Shown piece after piece: positions 1 to 9,229 of a stretch of DNA of 64,000 bases. The stretch comes from Beijerinckiaceae bacterium. GTDB lineage: Bacteria; Pseudomonadota; Alphaproteobacteria; Rhizobiales; Beijerinckiaceae. The notes beneath the pieces were generated by a model. That model worked only from the letters and a program-made list of their open reading frames with translations. It was not told the DNA's origin and did no database searches. Position 1 is the stretch's first letter. Every line of letters starts with the position of its first letter. The stretch is from positions 682,001 to 746,000 of the forward strand of contig CP024846.1 of the NCBI GenBank assembly GCA_004564215.1, given 5' to 3'. Both the position numbers and the translations under genes were made by a program.

Positions 1-1393
1 GCGTATGGTCCACGGTGCCCTTTTTTGCGTAAGGGGAAATAATCAATGCGGGAATGCGGGTTCCGGGTCCCCAGCGGTCGGCCTTCGGCGGCGCGACATG
101 GTCCCAGAAGCCGCCGTTCTCATCATAGGCGACGATCACCAGCATGTGGTCCCACTGAGGACTTCTCTCGAGATGGCCGATCACGTCGGCAATATGTTGA
201 TCGCCCGTCGCGAGATCGGCATAGCCGGGGTGCTCGGTGAGATTCCCCTGCGGCTTGTAAAATGCGACCTTCGGGAGCTTTCCCGCATCAATGACCTTGA
301 GGAATTCGCTACCCTCCAAGCCGCCGTCTTTCAAATGCTCGGCCCGCGCCTCAGTGCCGGGAGCCAGGGTTGCGAAATAATTGAACGGCTGATGATGATA
401 CTGGAAGTTCGGGTCTGGGCTCGAATTCTGGCCATCCAGCGTCGACTGCCATCCTCCGGCGTACCAAGCCCAATGGATTCCCTTCGCACTGAGAAGATCG
501 CCGATGGTTGGGACGGTCTGCGGCGGTATCGTGATTGCCGACTTAGGATCGGTGAACCGCGGATCGCCGCCCTTTGCTGGCTTGGCTGCGCTCGGCTGAT
601 AGGGAGGCTGCATGGTGTTGACGACATAGAAGTCGGGCGTGAGATTGCCGTCGCGCACAAATTTGGGAGTACACGCCATCGCCGAGCCAGCCGAGTCGTC
701 GGCAATCTTAAGTGTCACGCCATCTTCTTCCACCGCACTGATCTGTTCCTGCGCGTAAGATTGGTCGGCGTTCGGATAGAATGGCGTGCAGGCGCAAGCC
801 AAATGGAAATGGTTGAGGAACGAGCCCCCGAATGCACCTTGAAAGAAATTATCGGCGAGCACATATCGCTTGGCGATATTCCAGAGCGCAAGCTTCGAGC
901 CGTCGTAATGCCCCATGACGAGCGCGCCCGAGTCCGTATAGGCGACGAAGCGGTCATTCTTGCCGTGGTTGATCTGCATCTGATTTTGATAGAACCGGTG
1001 CACGAGATCAGAGGTGGCGACAGCCACTGACAAATTGAAGCCCTTGGGATCGTCGATGGCAAAGGGTGCGTTGGGCTGATGTTCCGTCTGCGCCTTCGTG
1101 ATCGCGGGCGTTACACCTTTTGCCGTCAGGCCCTTCCAGATTGGCGGCAGTTCTTTCAGCGGCTTACCGTCGCGATCGACTTGAAGGGTCGCTTCCGGGG
1201 CGAGATTTTGCAAGCCGTTCGCACCGGGAAAGCTTCCGTATAAATTATCAAAGCTTCTGTTTTCTGCGTAAATAACGACAATTGTCTCAATCTTGTTGAG
1301 AAGCGGGTCTTCGGCGCCCCTCACACTCGTCGGCGAAGCAACGAGCATACCCAAGGCTCCCGCCAACACAACATTCAGGTCAATACGGACCAT
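1..1393 (-). CDS. Phosphoesterase family protein (acid phosphatase/phospholipase C type), C-terminus outside window
   Basis: An open frame of about 464 codons runs off the left edge, so the C-terminus is missing. The start MVRIDLNVVLAGALGMLVA looks like a secretion signal. The metal-site motif ENRSFDN lies at about residues 44-50, and near residue 420 the typical AYDENGGFWDHVAPP block is seen. Both are hallmarks of the phosphoesterase family (PF04185), which includes AcpA-type acid phosphatases and phospholipases C acting outside the cytoplasm on phosphate esters. The substrate cannot be told from sequence. The gene is divergent from the fabI-pta-ackA operon, with a 0.3 kb gap between them. 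One PhoB-box-like half site (CTGTCAT, minus strand, 1459-1465) lies upstream, but the second half is poor, so phosphate control is only a suggestion. Confidence 0.85.
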   Translation of the reverse strand, partial: MVRIDLNVVLAGALGMLVASPTSVRGAEDPLLNKIETIVVIYAENRSFDNLYGSFPGANGLQNLAPEATLQVDRDGKPLKELPPIWKGLTAKGVTPAITKAQTEHQPNAPFAIDDPKGFNLSVAVATSDLVHRFYQNQMQINHGKNDRFVAYTDSGALVMGHYDGSKLALWNIAKRYVLADNFFQGAFGGSFLNHFHLACACTPFYPNADQSYAQEQISAVEEDGVTLKIADDSAGSAMACTPKFVRDGNLTPDFYVVNTMQPPYQPSAAKPAKGGDPRFTDPKSAITIPPQTVPTIGDLLSAKGIHWAWYAGGWQSTLDGQNSSPDPNFQYHHQPFNYFATLAPGTEARAEHLKDGGLEGSEFLKVIDAGKLPKVAFYKPQGNLTEHPGYADLATGDQHIADVIGHLERSPQWDHMLVIVAYDENGGFWDHVAPPKADRWGPGTRIPALIISPYAKKGTVDHT

Positions 1394-1691
1394 TCTTACC
1401 CTCCCTATCACACCGCCGCCGCCCGCATTTGGCCGGGCAGCAACGCTACCTTTGCGGTATGACAGGGAAACGGCAAGCAGAGTTTTTAATGGCCCCAGAG
1501 GCACGGGCAGGCCGGCGAACACGCGCCAGACCTGCAATCAGAGTCACCGAGACGTCATCCCCCGATGATACGAAGCCCCAGCTGAAGACGTCCGTCGGTC
1601 AATAGATAGGACAAGGGTCCCTCGCTCCAGCCGTTTCCGGCGGAACGGGCAGCGGCCCTGTTTGCCGGCCATAACTCCGCGAGACATTCAC

Positions 1692-2519
1692 GTGCATGAT
1701 TTCGCCCGCTCTACCGATCCCCTGCCAAAGGTCTGGGACCCCGAAAGCCGCGTTGGAGACATGTTGCGCGGCAGGCGAGGCCTGGTGGTGGGAATCGCCA
1801 ACGAACACAGCATCGCATATGGCTGCGCGGTGAAACTGCACGCCTTCGGGGCCGATTTGGCGGTTACCTTTCTTAACGAAAAGGCGGAACCTTTTGTTCG
1901 TCCTCTCGCCGAGCAGCTGCAGGCGCAGTTGATCCTGCCGCTCGACGTCGAGCAGCCAGGGCAACTCGAGGCCGTGTTCGAGCGTATTAAAAGCGAATGG
2001 GGCAGCCTCGACTTCGTCGTTCATTCGATCGCCTTCGCCCCACGCCAGGACCTGCATGGACGCGTGGTCGATTGTTCGCTGGCTGGATTTCAGCAAGCCA
2101 TGCGGGTCTCCTGCTACTCATTCATCGAAATGGCGCGGTTGGCCGAGCCCTTGATCGCTCCCGGCGGCGCATTGCTCACGATGAGCTATTACGGCGCCGA
2201 CAAGGTGGTGAACAATTACAATGTGATGGGTCCCGTGAAGGCGGCCCTGGAGGCAACGACGCGGTATCTCGCAGCCGAACTCGGCGAGAAAGGCATCCGG
2301 GTGTTCGCCGTCTCTCCCGGCCCGCTGAAGACCAGAGCGGCCAGCGGCATCGCCGCCTTCGATGAACTCGTCGAGGCGGCGGTGGCTCGAGCGCCGGCGC
2401 ACCGCTTGGTCGACATTGCCGAGGTGGGACGGGTGGTTTCGTTCCTCGTGGGCGGCGGCTCATCCGGCATGACCGGAGATACGATCTTTATCGACGCCGG
2501 CCTTCATATCATGGGCTGA
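1692..2519 (+). CDS. fabI: Enoyl-[acyl-carrier-protein] reductase (NADH), FabI type
   Basis: Short-chain dehydrogenase of the FabI group, expected to reduce the double bond of enoyl-ACP (or enoyl-CoA) with NADH. The nucleotide-binding start [15 protein letters not shown], the SIAFAP segment, the catalytic region [19 protein letters not shown] (Tyr and Lys spaced as in FabI) and [13 protein letters not shown] are all present. The start is uncertain. TTG 1662, GTG 1692 and ATG 1761 are in frame; GTG is preferred because the segment [14 protein letters not shown] appears conserved in relatives and the ATG has its purine run only 2 bases away. It is the first gene of a tight five-gene operon with CoA transferase, Pta and AckA. 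That suggests an accessory copy for short-chain acyl metabolism rather than the housekeeping FabI (inference). Confidence 0.88.
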   Translation: MHDFARSTDPLPKVWDPESRVGDMLRGRRGLVVGIANEHSIAYGCAVKLHAFGADLAVTFLNEKAEPFVRPLAEQLQAQLILPLDVEQPGQLEAVFERIKSEWGSLDFVVHSIAFAPRQDLHGRVVDCSLAGFQQAMRVSCYSFIEMARLAEPLIAPGGALLTMSYYGADKVVNNYNVMGPVKAALEATTRYLAAELGEKGIRVFAVSPGPLKTRAASGIAAFDELVEAAVARAPAHRLVDIAEVGRVVSFLVGGGSSGMTGDTIFIDAGLHIMG

Positions 2520-2533
2520 CACGGAATGGCATT

Positions 2534-3187
2534 ATGCAAAGAGCGATTTCAGCTGCTGACGCGGCGGCGCTAATCCCGGACGGGGCGAGCTTGATGTTCG
2601 GCGGCTTCATGGGCGTCGGTTCGCCTGACCGGATCATCGACGCACTCGTCGCGCGCGGCGCCCGCGGATTAACCATCATCGGCAATGACACCGCCTTTCC
2701 CGGTGTGGGCGTCGGCAAGCTGATCGATGCTGGATGCGTCGCTCAGGCGAGATTATCGCATATTGGCACGAACCCGGTGACCCAGAAAAAGATGCTCGCC
2801 GGCGAGATCCAGGTCGATCTGATTCCGCAAGGCACGCTGGCCGAACGCATCCGCGCCGGCGGCAGCGGCCTTGGCGGCATCCTGACGCCAACCGGTGTCG
2901 GCACAGTGGTGGAAAAAGGCAAAAAGGTCATCGAGATCGAGGGCCACGCCTACTTGCTTGAGCTGCCGATGCGCGCCGATTTCGCGCTCATCCGCGCGCG
3001 TGAGGCGGACTATAATTGCAATCTCACCTATCGTTTGACAGCAACCAATTTCAACCCGCTCATCGCCTTCGCCGCAGACTGCGTGATCGCCGAGCCTGAT
3101 GAAATCGTGCCGGTCGGCGTGATTCCGCCGGACGCGGTGCGCACGCCGGGGATTCTCGTGCATCATCTCGTCGAAAGGCCGCATTGA
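2534..3187 (+). CDS. 3-oxoacid/acetate CoA-transferase subunit A (AtoD-like)
   Basis: Alpha subunit of a family I CoA transferase that moves CoA between acyl-CoA and a free short-chain acid (acetate, acetoacetate, butyrate). The 217 residues align along their whole length with E. coli Ato[59 protein letters not shown] and [16 protein letters not shown] are all present. It begins 14 bp after fabI, and its TGA overlaps the ATG of the beta subunit by one base, so the two subunits are probably translationally coupled. The catalytic glutamate is in the partner. The substrate is not determined by sequence. Confidence 0.93.
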   Translation: MQRAISAADAAALIPDGASLMFGGFMGVGSPDRIIDALVARGARGLTIIGNDTAFPGVGVGKLIDAGCVAQARLSHIGTNPVTQKKMLAGEIQVDLIPQGTLAERIRAGGSGLGGILTPTGVGTVVEKGKKVIEIEGHAYLLELPMRADFALIRAREADYNCNLTYRLTATNFNPLIAFAADCVIAEPDEIVPVGVIPPDAVRTPGILVHHLVERPH

Positions 3188-3861
3188 TGGACGCCAAGGA
3201 ACTGATCGCCCGGCGGGTCGCGCTGGAGCTGCGGAACCGCACGCTTGTCAATCTGGGCATCGGACTGCCGACCTTGGTCGCCCGCTATGTGCCGGAAGGG
3301 ATATCCGTCGCCTTCCAAAGCGAAAACGGAATCATTGGGTTCGGCGCGCCGCCGCCCGAGGGAATGGAAGATCCGAACCTGACCGACGCCGGCGGCGGCT
3401 TTATTTCGGCGCTCCCCGGCGCGGCGAGTTTTGACAGCGGCACGAGCTTCGCCCTCATCCGGGGCGGCCATCTCGACATGACGGTTCTCGGCGGACTGCA
3501 AGTCGATGCAGAAGGCCACCTCGCCAATTGGATGGTTCCCGGCAAACTTGTCCCCGGCATGGGCGGCGCGATGGACCTCGTCGTGGGTGCCAAGCGCGTG
3601 ATCGTCGCCATGCAGCACGCCGCCAAGGGCCAGCCGAAGATCGTCGCCAGCCTCACCTTGCCGCCCACCGCGACGCGGCGCGTAAGCCTTGTCGTCACCG
3701 AGATGGCGGTGATCGAACCAACCCCCGAAGGGTTGCTCCTGCGGGAGCGGGCGCCTGGCGTAAGCGTGGAAGACATCGTGGCCAGTACTGGCGCCAATCT
3801 TCTGATCATCGGAGATGTGCCGGAAATGCCGATCGAGATTCCCGCTCGAGAGGCGGCGTGA
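3187..3861 (+). CDS. 3-oxoacid/acetate CoA-transferase subunit B (AtoA-like)
   Basis: Beta subunit (224 residues) of the CoA transferase; the pair forms the active enzyme in the cytoplasm. The motif SENGIIGFG carries the glutamate that forms the glutamyl-CoA intermediate in this family. GLPTLVARYVPEG near the start and GGHLDMTVLGGLQVD in the middle are standard. ATG 3187 is chosen because it overlaps the TGA of subunit A (TGATG); an in-frame TTG at 3184 is not needed. The next gene starts 10 bp downstream after a strong ribosome site, so this is the third cistron of the fabI-pta-ackA operon. With Pta and AckA it would allow acid-CoA exchange both with and without ATP (inference). Confidence 0.93.
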   Translation: MDAKELIARRVALELRNRTLVNLGIGLPTLVARYVPEGISVAFQSENGIIGFGAPPPEGMEDPNLTDAGGGFISALPGAASFDSGTSFALIRGGHLDMTVLGGLQVDAEGHLANWMVPGKLVPGMGGAMDLVVGAKRVIVAMQHAAKGQPKIVASLTLPPTATRRVSLVVTEMAVIEPTPEGLLLRERAPGVSVEDIVASTGANLLIIGDVPEMPIEIPAREAA

Positions 3862-3871
3862 GGGAGGCATA

Positions 3872-5281
3872 ATGCGCAGCAATAAAACATTCTCCGAACT
3901 CGCAATCGGCGAGGAGGCGTCGATCACGCGGGTGGTAACCCCGGACGACCTTATCGTCTTCGCCCACGCCAGCGGCAATTTGAATCCTAAAAACCTTCCG
4001 GGTTCAGCCGCCGATCCCGACGATACGCCCTCGGTGCCGTCGATGTGGATCGGCTCGTTGTTCTCGGCGGTGTTGGGCAATTTGCTGCCCGGCCCCGGCA
4101 CCCTTTATGTGTCGCAGACGCTCCGCTTTCATGCCCGCGCGCATATCGGCGATGCGTTGAAAGTATCGGTGCGAGTGGAAGAACTGCGGCCACCAGCGAC
4201 GGTCGTGCTGCAGACACGCGTCAACCGCGGCGGGGAGTTGATCGCAGACGGGACCGCGGAGGTCCGCGCGCCTGCGACCCGCCAAGTGATCGACGACGTG
4301 GAGCTGCCGGAGCTGATGGTGCAGCATCACTCTCAGGTCGAACGGCTGCTTGGCGCCTGCCGGACTCTGCCGCCGATGCCGACCGCTGTTGTCGTTCCCG
4401 AGGAAGAGAATGCGCTGCTCGGCGCACTCGCGGGAGCGCGGGAGAATCTCATCGTTCCCATTCTCATCGGCGACGCCGCGAAGATCCGCGCCCTCGCGGC
4501 GAGCCATGACATCAACCTCGCGGGCATCGCGATCGAGGATGCGCCGACGCACGACGCCGCGGCGGCGCGGGCGGTGGAAATGGTGCACCAGGGTATGGCG
4601 ACGGCTCTGATGAAGGGCCATTTGCATACCGACGTTCTCATGAAGCACGTTGTGAAGTCTCAAGGCGGCCTGCGGATCGGGCGGCGGATCAGCCATGTGT
4701 TCGTCATGGATGCGCCATCGTTGCGTCAGCTGGTGCTCGTGACCGACGCCGCCATCAATATCGCCCCGACTCTCGAAGAGAAAGTCGACATTGTACAGAA
4801 CGCGATTGACCTCGCCTTGGCGCTGGGGATCACGCGGCCAAAGGTTGGCGTACTGTCGGCTGTCGAGACCGTCAACCCGAAGATTCAGTCAACCCTGGAT
4901 GCCGCGATCTTGTCGAAGATGTCGGAACGTGGGCAGATCCGAGGGGGTATCGTCGACGGTCCGCTCGCAATGGACAATGCGATCAGCCTGTCGGCCGCGA
5001 AGACCAAAGGTCTGACCTCGCTGGTCGCCGGCCGCGCCGACATACTGGTGGCGCCGAATCTGGAGGCGGGCAATATCCTGGCGAAGGAGCTGACCTATGC
5101 GGCGCAGGCGGAGGGGGCAGGTCTGGTGCTCGGCGCCAAGGTCCCGGTGCTGTTGACCAGCCGCGCAGACGACGAACGCTCGCGGCTGTTCTCCTGCGCG
5201 GTGGCGGTACTCTATGCCCATTGGTTGTCAAGCGGCCACAGCGCGGTCGAGCCCGCAGCCCTGAAGGAAGCCGCCGAATGA
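3872..5281 (+). CDS. Fused MaoC-like (enoyl-CoA hydratase) and phosphate acetyl/butyryltransferase
   Basis: Two-domain protein of 469 residues. Residues 1 to about 150 have a hot-dog MaoC/R-hydratase fold (PSMWIGSLFSAVLGNLLPGPGTLY, SQTLRFHARAHIGD). Residues about 165-465 are a phosphate acetyl/butyryltransferase, converting acyl-CoA and phosphate to acyl phosphate and CoA (MATALMKGHLHTDVLMK, VSGxVDGPLAMDNA-like block, VAGRADILVAPNLEAGN). The start ATG 3872 follows AGGGAGG at 3861-3867. The stop overlaps ackA as ATGA, implying coupled synthesis of Pta and AckA. Oddity: the hydratase motif usually reading SGDxNPxH reads SGNLNPKN here, so both the Asp and the His positions are Asn. The N-terminal domain may bind acyl-CoA without hydrating it. 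Confidence 0.92.
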   Translation: MRSNKTFSELAIGEEASITRVVTPDDLIVFAHASGNLNPKNLPGSAADPDDTPSVPSMWIGSLFSAVLGNLLPGPGTLYVSQTLRFHARAHIGDALKVSVRVEELRPPATVVLQTRVNRGGELIADGTAEVRAPATRQVIDDVELPELMVQHHSQVERLLGACRTLPPMPTAVVVPEEENALLGALAGARENLIVPILIGDAAKIRALAASHDINLAGIAIEDAPTHDAAAARAVEMVHQGMATALMKGHLHTDVLMKHVVKSQGGLRIGRRISHVFVMDAPSLRQLVLVTDAAINIAPTLEEKVDIVQNAIDLALALGITRPKVGVLSAVETVNPKIQSTLDAAILSKMSERGQIRGGIVDGPLAMDNAISLSAAKTKGLTSLVAGRADILVAPNLEAGNILAKELTYAAQAEGAGLVLGAKVPVLLTSRADDERSRLFSCAVAVLYAHWLSSGHSAVEPAALKEAAE

Positions 5282-6597
5282 GCCGCCATGTCGTCACCCT
5301 CAATGCCGGATCGTCCTCGATCAAGTTCGCGCTCTTCGAGCTGGATGGCCGCGATCCTTTAGATCACGATGATTTTGGAATGACTCAATCCAAAATCATG
5401 AACGTGATCGATTCCAAAAATTTAGAGCGGGATGCGGGCGGAAAACCGGCTTCCCCTTTTCCTCATCCCGCTCTCGCACGCGCCATCGGCCTGGTGGAGA
5501 TGGTCGGGCAGCAGCGGCGAATCAAGGTGCGCGATGGCAACGGCACGACGGTGCTGCATGAGGACGCATGGTCGGATGCGGGCGGTGCGCCGTTCCATAC
5601 CGAGGCGCTCCGGCGCGTGCTGGCATGGCGGCTGAACGCTTTCCCCGACGCCAACGTGGTCGCCGCCGGTCATCGTGTCGTGCACGGCGGCGTTCACTAT
5701 GATGGCCCGGTGCTGGTTACCGACGAGGTGTTGCGCGCGCTTGAAAGCTTAGTACCCCTCGCACCGCTGCACCAGCCGCATAATATCGCCGGTATTCAGG
5801 CGGCGCGGGAGGCTTGGCCGCACGTGTGCCAGGTCGCGTGTTTCGATACCGCTTTCCACCGCGCGCATCCGTTCGTCAATGACGTGTTTGCCCTGCCTCG
5901 CAGATTTTACGATGAAGGCGTGCGGCGCTACGGCTTCCATGGCCTCTCCTACGAATATGTTACGGAAAAGCTGCGGCAGATCGCGCCGCTGCACGCAGCA
6001 GGGCGCGTCGTGGTCGCTCATCTCGGCAACGGCGCCTCGATGTGTGCCATCCGCGATGGGCAGTCGGTCGCGAGTTCGATGGGCTTTACGGCGCTCGACG
6101 GGCTGCCGATGGGGACCCGCTGCGGTCAGCTGGATCCGGGCGTCGTGCTCTATCTCATGCAGGAAAAGAAGATGAGCGTGGAGGCGATTGCCGACCTGCT
6201 CTACCGTGAATCCGGGCTGAAAGGCCTGTCGGAGATTTCGCACGACATGCGTGAGCTGGAGGCCTCAGACCGGCCAGAGGCACAACAAGCGATCGAGTAT
6301 TTTGTGTTCCGTATCCGCCGCGAATTGGGCGGGCTTGCGGCTATCCTCAAGGGGCTCGATGCCATGGTTTTCTGCGGCGGCATCGGCGAACACGCCTGGC
6401 AGGTGCGCGAGCGCGTGCTGGAAGGCATGGAGTGGATCGGCATCGAACTGGACCGCACCGCCAATCGGGCGAGCGCCCAGGTGATCTCTTCGGAGCGCTC
6501 CCGCGTGCGCGTGTTTGTAATCCCCACGGACGAAGAGGCGATGATTGCGCGCCAGACGCTGGCCGTGCTGGATCGCGCAGTGGCCGCCGCTGCGTAA
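5278..6597 (+). CDS. ackA: Acetate kinase with an in-frame repeat-derived insertion
   Basis: Acetate kinase (439 residues; family usually about 400) makes ATP from acetyl phosphate and ADP, or the reverse. All key motifs are intact: NAGSSSIKF (9-17), AGHRVVHGG (about 130-138), FDTAFH (189-194), RRYGFHG, HLGNGAS, TRCGQLDPGV, CGGIGEHAWQVRE and IPTDEEAMIA. ATG 5278 overlaps the TGA of the Pta gene. The unusual part is residues 28-66, encoded by a 116-bp palindromic repeat (5359-5474) that also occurs in intergenic DNA at 41927-42042. It sits just after the first strands (FALFELDGRDP) and before ARAIGLVEMVG, where most AckA proteins have a short loop. The frame stays open, so the protein probably tolerates the extra segment. 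Confidence 0.95.
   Translation: MSRHVVTLNAGSSSIKFALFELDGRDPLDHDDFGMTQSKIMNVIDSKNLERDAGGKPASPFPHPALARAIGLVEMVGQQRRIKVRDGNGTTVLHEDAWSDAGGAPFHTEALRRVLAWRLNAFPDANVVAAGHRVVHGGVHYDGPVLVTDEVLRALESLVPLAPLHQPHNIAGIQAAREAWPHVCQVACFDTAFHRAHPFVNDVFALPRRFYDEGVRRYGFHGLSYEYVTEKLRQIAPLHAAGRVVVAHLGNGASMCAIRDGQSVASSMGFTALDGLPMGTRCGQLDPGVVLYLMQEKKMSVEAIADLLYRESGLKGLSEISHDMRELEASDRPEAQQAIEYFVFRIRRELGGLAAILKGLDAMVFCGGIGEHAWQVRERVLEGMEWIGIELDRTANRASAQVISSERSRVRVFVIPTDEEAMIARQTLAVLDRAVAAAA
5359..5474. repeat. 116-bp palindromic repeat, copy A, inside ackA
   Basis: Aligned without gaps to the reverse complement of 41927-42042, 108 of 116 bases match. It contains two inverted repeats: arms 5371-5383 and 5385-5397 (13 bp, one mismatch, 1-bp centre) and perfect 11-bp arms AGAGCGGGATG (5424-5434) and CATCCCGCTCT (5464-5474). 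It is read as codons 28-66 of ackA without a stop. It resembles, in behaviour only, the Rickettsia palindromic elements that lie inside genes. Confidence 0.92.
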
Positions 6598-6652
6598 ACG
6601 GGACGCTGAATCAGACGGACCGAAGGGCGGCAATCCCAGAAAGATCCTTGCC

Positions 6653-9001
6653 CTAAGAAGCAGCGCGAGCCAGGGGATCGACGTCCGCCGGGCGCACTTC
6701 GAGCGGCGGCAGGCCGAGCACGCGCCGGAAGCGCTGTAATGCTTGGATCGTGTGCGGTTCCATCTCTTCGAGCGCGCCGGCGATGAATTCCACCACGCCG
6801 ACCGCCTTCACACGTTCAGCCGCCTCCGGCAGCAGTTGCGCAAGGGCGTCGATCGCGAGATCTTTCTCGAATTCGACAATGACCGATTGCTCATGGATCA
6901 GCTCGGTGCGCCGCTCCACCCCGAGGGACGCAAAGGGCTCGTCGTGACTGAGGACATGCGCGGAGCGTTCGAGCCGCGAGCGGCGGACCGCGCCGCGCGC
7001 TTCGGCCAGCACGATGAGCATGCGGATCACCGCCTCGGTGAAGCCGCCGCGCTCGATATTAAGAAGAATAGCCCGGACCTCGGGGAGGAACCTCAACTCG
7101 GCCGGGTCCTTGCGGGTGCGCTGGAAATTATGGGTGCGGCCCACCCAATCCATCAGGGGCGAACCATAGATCCCGAAAAAGGCCAGTTCGTACCAGGCGT
7201 CGCGCATGTCTCTATAGAAGTCGAGACTCTGAGCGACAAGACCTGCCGCTAATTCCTCGGCTTTGCGGAAGGCATTGTCGGGCGCGATAGGCTTGCGCTG
7301 GGCCACGATCTGCTGCGCATAGGCGGCTACCGGGGCCATCGCCGGATTGCGATCGGAAAACATGCCACGCCGCAAACGAACGGGGTTAAGGTCGCGTAGC
7401 GCCGCCGCACTCTGAGGTGTCACGAGAGATTGGACCAATGGCCTCAGGCAGAGATCATAGATCTCCCCGCCGAGCTCGGAGAGGCGATTTACAGACGCAA
7501 AGGCGAGCTCATCTTCGCGGCGCCCATCGTCGATGGCCGCCAAGTCCGCCATCTTCCGCTCCTGGAAGTTGACGAGAAAGCGGGCATGGATTCCCTCGCC
7601 CTGCTGATCCTCGATCTGCATCTCGTAGAGTCCGGGCGCAAGCGCCTCGATCGTCTTCATGGTCGAGCCGACCTCGGAATGCTCGCGTTTGGCAACGGAC
7701 GAGGATACGAAGATCCCTAGATGTCCTACCTTTTCGTGGATCATATAGATGATCCGCTGGCCACGGATCTTGATCTCATTTTCGTCGGCGTAAGTGTCGA
7801 TGATCCAATTCAGCGCCTGCTGCGGCGGGGTGATGTTGTCGCCATGGCTCGCGAAGACGATGATCGGCGAGCGAATAGACTTCAGGTCGATCTGACGGCC
7901 CCGCTCGATATGCGCTTCGCCCCGTGCCAGGCGGTTGCCGACGAACAATTGCTCGACGATCCAACGGATTTCGGCTTCCGTCATGAAGTGATAGCCGCCC
8001 CACCAACGCTCGAATTCTAGAAAACGCGCACGGCCGGTGTCCACATCGTGATAGAGTTCGTAGTACTTGCCCCAGAAATTGCGTGAGGGATTGAGCTGTT
8101 CGAAATTGGCGACCAGATGGGCGCCATCGAACTCGCCGTGACCGAGGTCCGAACACAAAAGCGCGGGCGCGATGCCGCCGAGCATGCCGCCATTGTAACG
8201 CATGGGGTTCTCGCCCACGCGGCCCGACCAATAGGAGAGTGGAGAACCGTTGATCACAAGCGGCCCACTGATGTCGGGATTCGCCGCGGCGAGAATCATG
8301 GTTGCCCAGCCGCCCTGGCAATTTCCGACGATGATGGGCTTCGGCGACTTCGGATGACGCTTACCGATCTCCTTCACGAACTCCGCTTCCGCGCGCATGA
8401 CGTCGGCAAGTGTCTGCCCGGGTTCCGGACGCGGACGGAAGGCAACGAAATAGACCGGGTGGCCGTCGTGTAGCGCGACCCCGACCTGACTATCCTCCTT
8501 GAAGCCGCCGATGCCGGCTCCGTGCCCGGCGCGCGGATCGATAATCATATAAGGCCGCTTCCAGTCCAGAATCTCCACGCCCTTCGGCGGCAGAATCTTG
8601 AGAAGCACGTAATTGGTCGGCCGCTTGAGGGTTTTGCCGTCGACGATCGTCTCATTATCGTAGATGAGCACCGGCGGCGTGCCGGCGGCCTCATGCGCGA
8701 GATCATTGTTGGCGCGCTCGCGCAAGACGTCGATCGTCAGAACCAGCCGCTGCCCGGCATCGGTCCAGTAATCGATCATTTGCTCGAACGTCCGGTCTCG
8801 GACATGTCCCGAAGCCGTTGCGTCAGCCAGAGCCTGCGTCTTCTTCACCGTGTCATGCAAAAGCGCAGTATGGGTACGGCCTATGCGTTCGGCATGGCGC
8901 GTCGCCACCTGAAGCAAGAGTTCAGCTTGACGAAGGACAATATTCGCCGAATCCGACGCATGACGGACGCCGTCGACGGGGCTAAAAGAGGGTTCCATCA
9001 T
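6653..9001 (-). CDS. DUF3141 protein, PHA-synthase-like alpha/beta hydrolase
   Basis: Large protein of 782 residues of the DUF3141 family, often annotated as poly(3-hydroxyalkanoate) synthetase-like and often found beside pta-ackA in alphaproteobacteria. The box VGNCQGGWA (Cys about 228) matches the G-x-C-x-G-G nucleophile element of PhaC-type enzymes. A long region of unknown role follows to the C-terminus. No signal peptide or membrane segment is evident. The start ATG 9001 follows AGGTAAGG. Its end converges on ackA, leaving 55 bp. True polymer synthesis is unproven; a hydrolase or acyltransferase for hydroxyacyl chains is equally possible. Confidence 0.8.
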   Translation of the reverse strand: MMEPSFSPVDGVRHASDSANIVLRQAELLLQVATRHAERIGRTHTALLHDTVKKTQALADATASGHVRDRTFEQMIDYWTDAGQRLVLTIDVLRERANNDLAHEAAGTPPVLIYDNETIVDGKTLKRPTNYVLLKILPPKGVEILDWKRPYMIIDPRAGHGAGIGGFKEDSQVGVALHDGHPVYFVAFRPRPEPGQTLADVMRAEAEFVKEIGKRHPKSPKPIIVGNCQGGWATMILAAANPDISGPLVINGSPLSYWSGRVGENPMRYNGGMLGGIAPALLCSDLGHGEFDGAHLVANFEQLNPSRNFWGKYYELYHDVDTGRARFLEFERWWGGYHFMTEAEIRWIVEQLFVGNRLARGEAHIERGRQIDLKSIRSPIIVFASHGDNITPPQQALNWIIDTYADENEIKIRGQRIIYMIHEKVGHLGIFVSSSVAKREHSEVGSTMKTIEALAPGLYEMQIEDQQGEGIHARFLVNFQERKMADLAAIDDGRREDELAFASVNRLSELGGEIYDLCLRPLVQSLVTPQSAAALRDLNPVRLRRGMFSDRNPAMAPVAAYAQQIVAQRKPIAPDNAFRKAEELAAGLVAQSLDFYRDMRDAWYELAFFGIYGSPLMDWVGRTHNFQRTRKDPAELRFLPEVRAILLNIERGGFTEAVIRMLIVLAEARGAVRRSRLERSAHVLSHDEPFASLGVERRTELIHEQSVIVEFEKDLAIDALAQLLPEAAERVKAVGVVEFIAGALEEMEPHTIQALQRFRRVLGLPPLEVRPADVDPLARAAS

Positions 9002-9229
9002 CTCGCCTTACCTGCTTGCAGCCGCCGTGTCCCTTGAAGACCGCGTCGGACTCCGCATGCAAAGGCTGAACGCTTTGAGTATTTCGATATTCCGCAAAGC
9101 GGCAGTCAGCAAAACTTAATTCCAACATAGGTCGGGACGAGCGACCCTAGCCGCGGCAAACGTCGGGAGTATGACAGTGCGATCGAGCCTCACGCCGCTC
9201 CGACCTATCGCCGATGTTCCGTCCGGACC

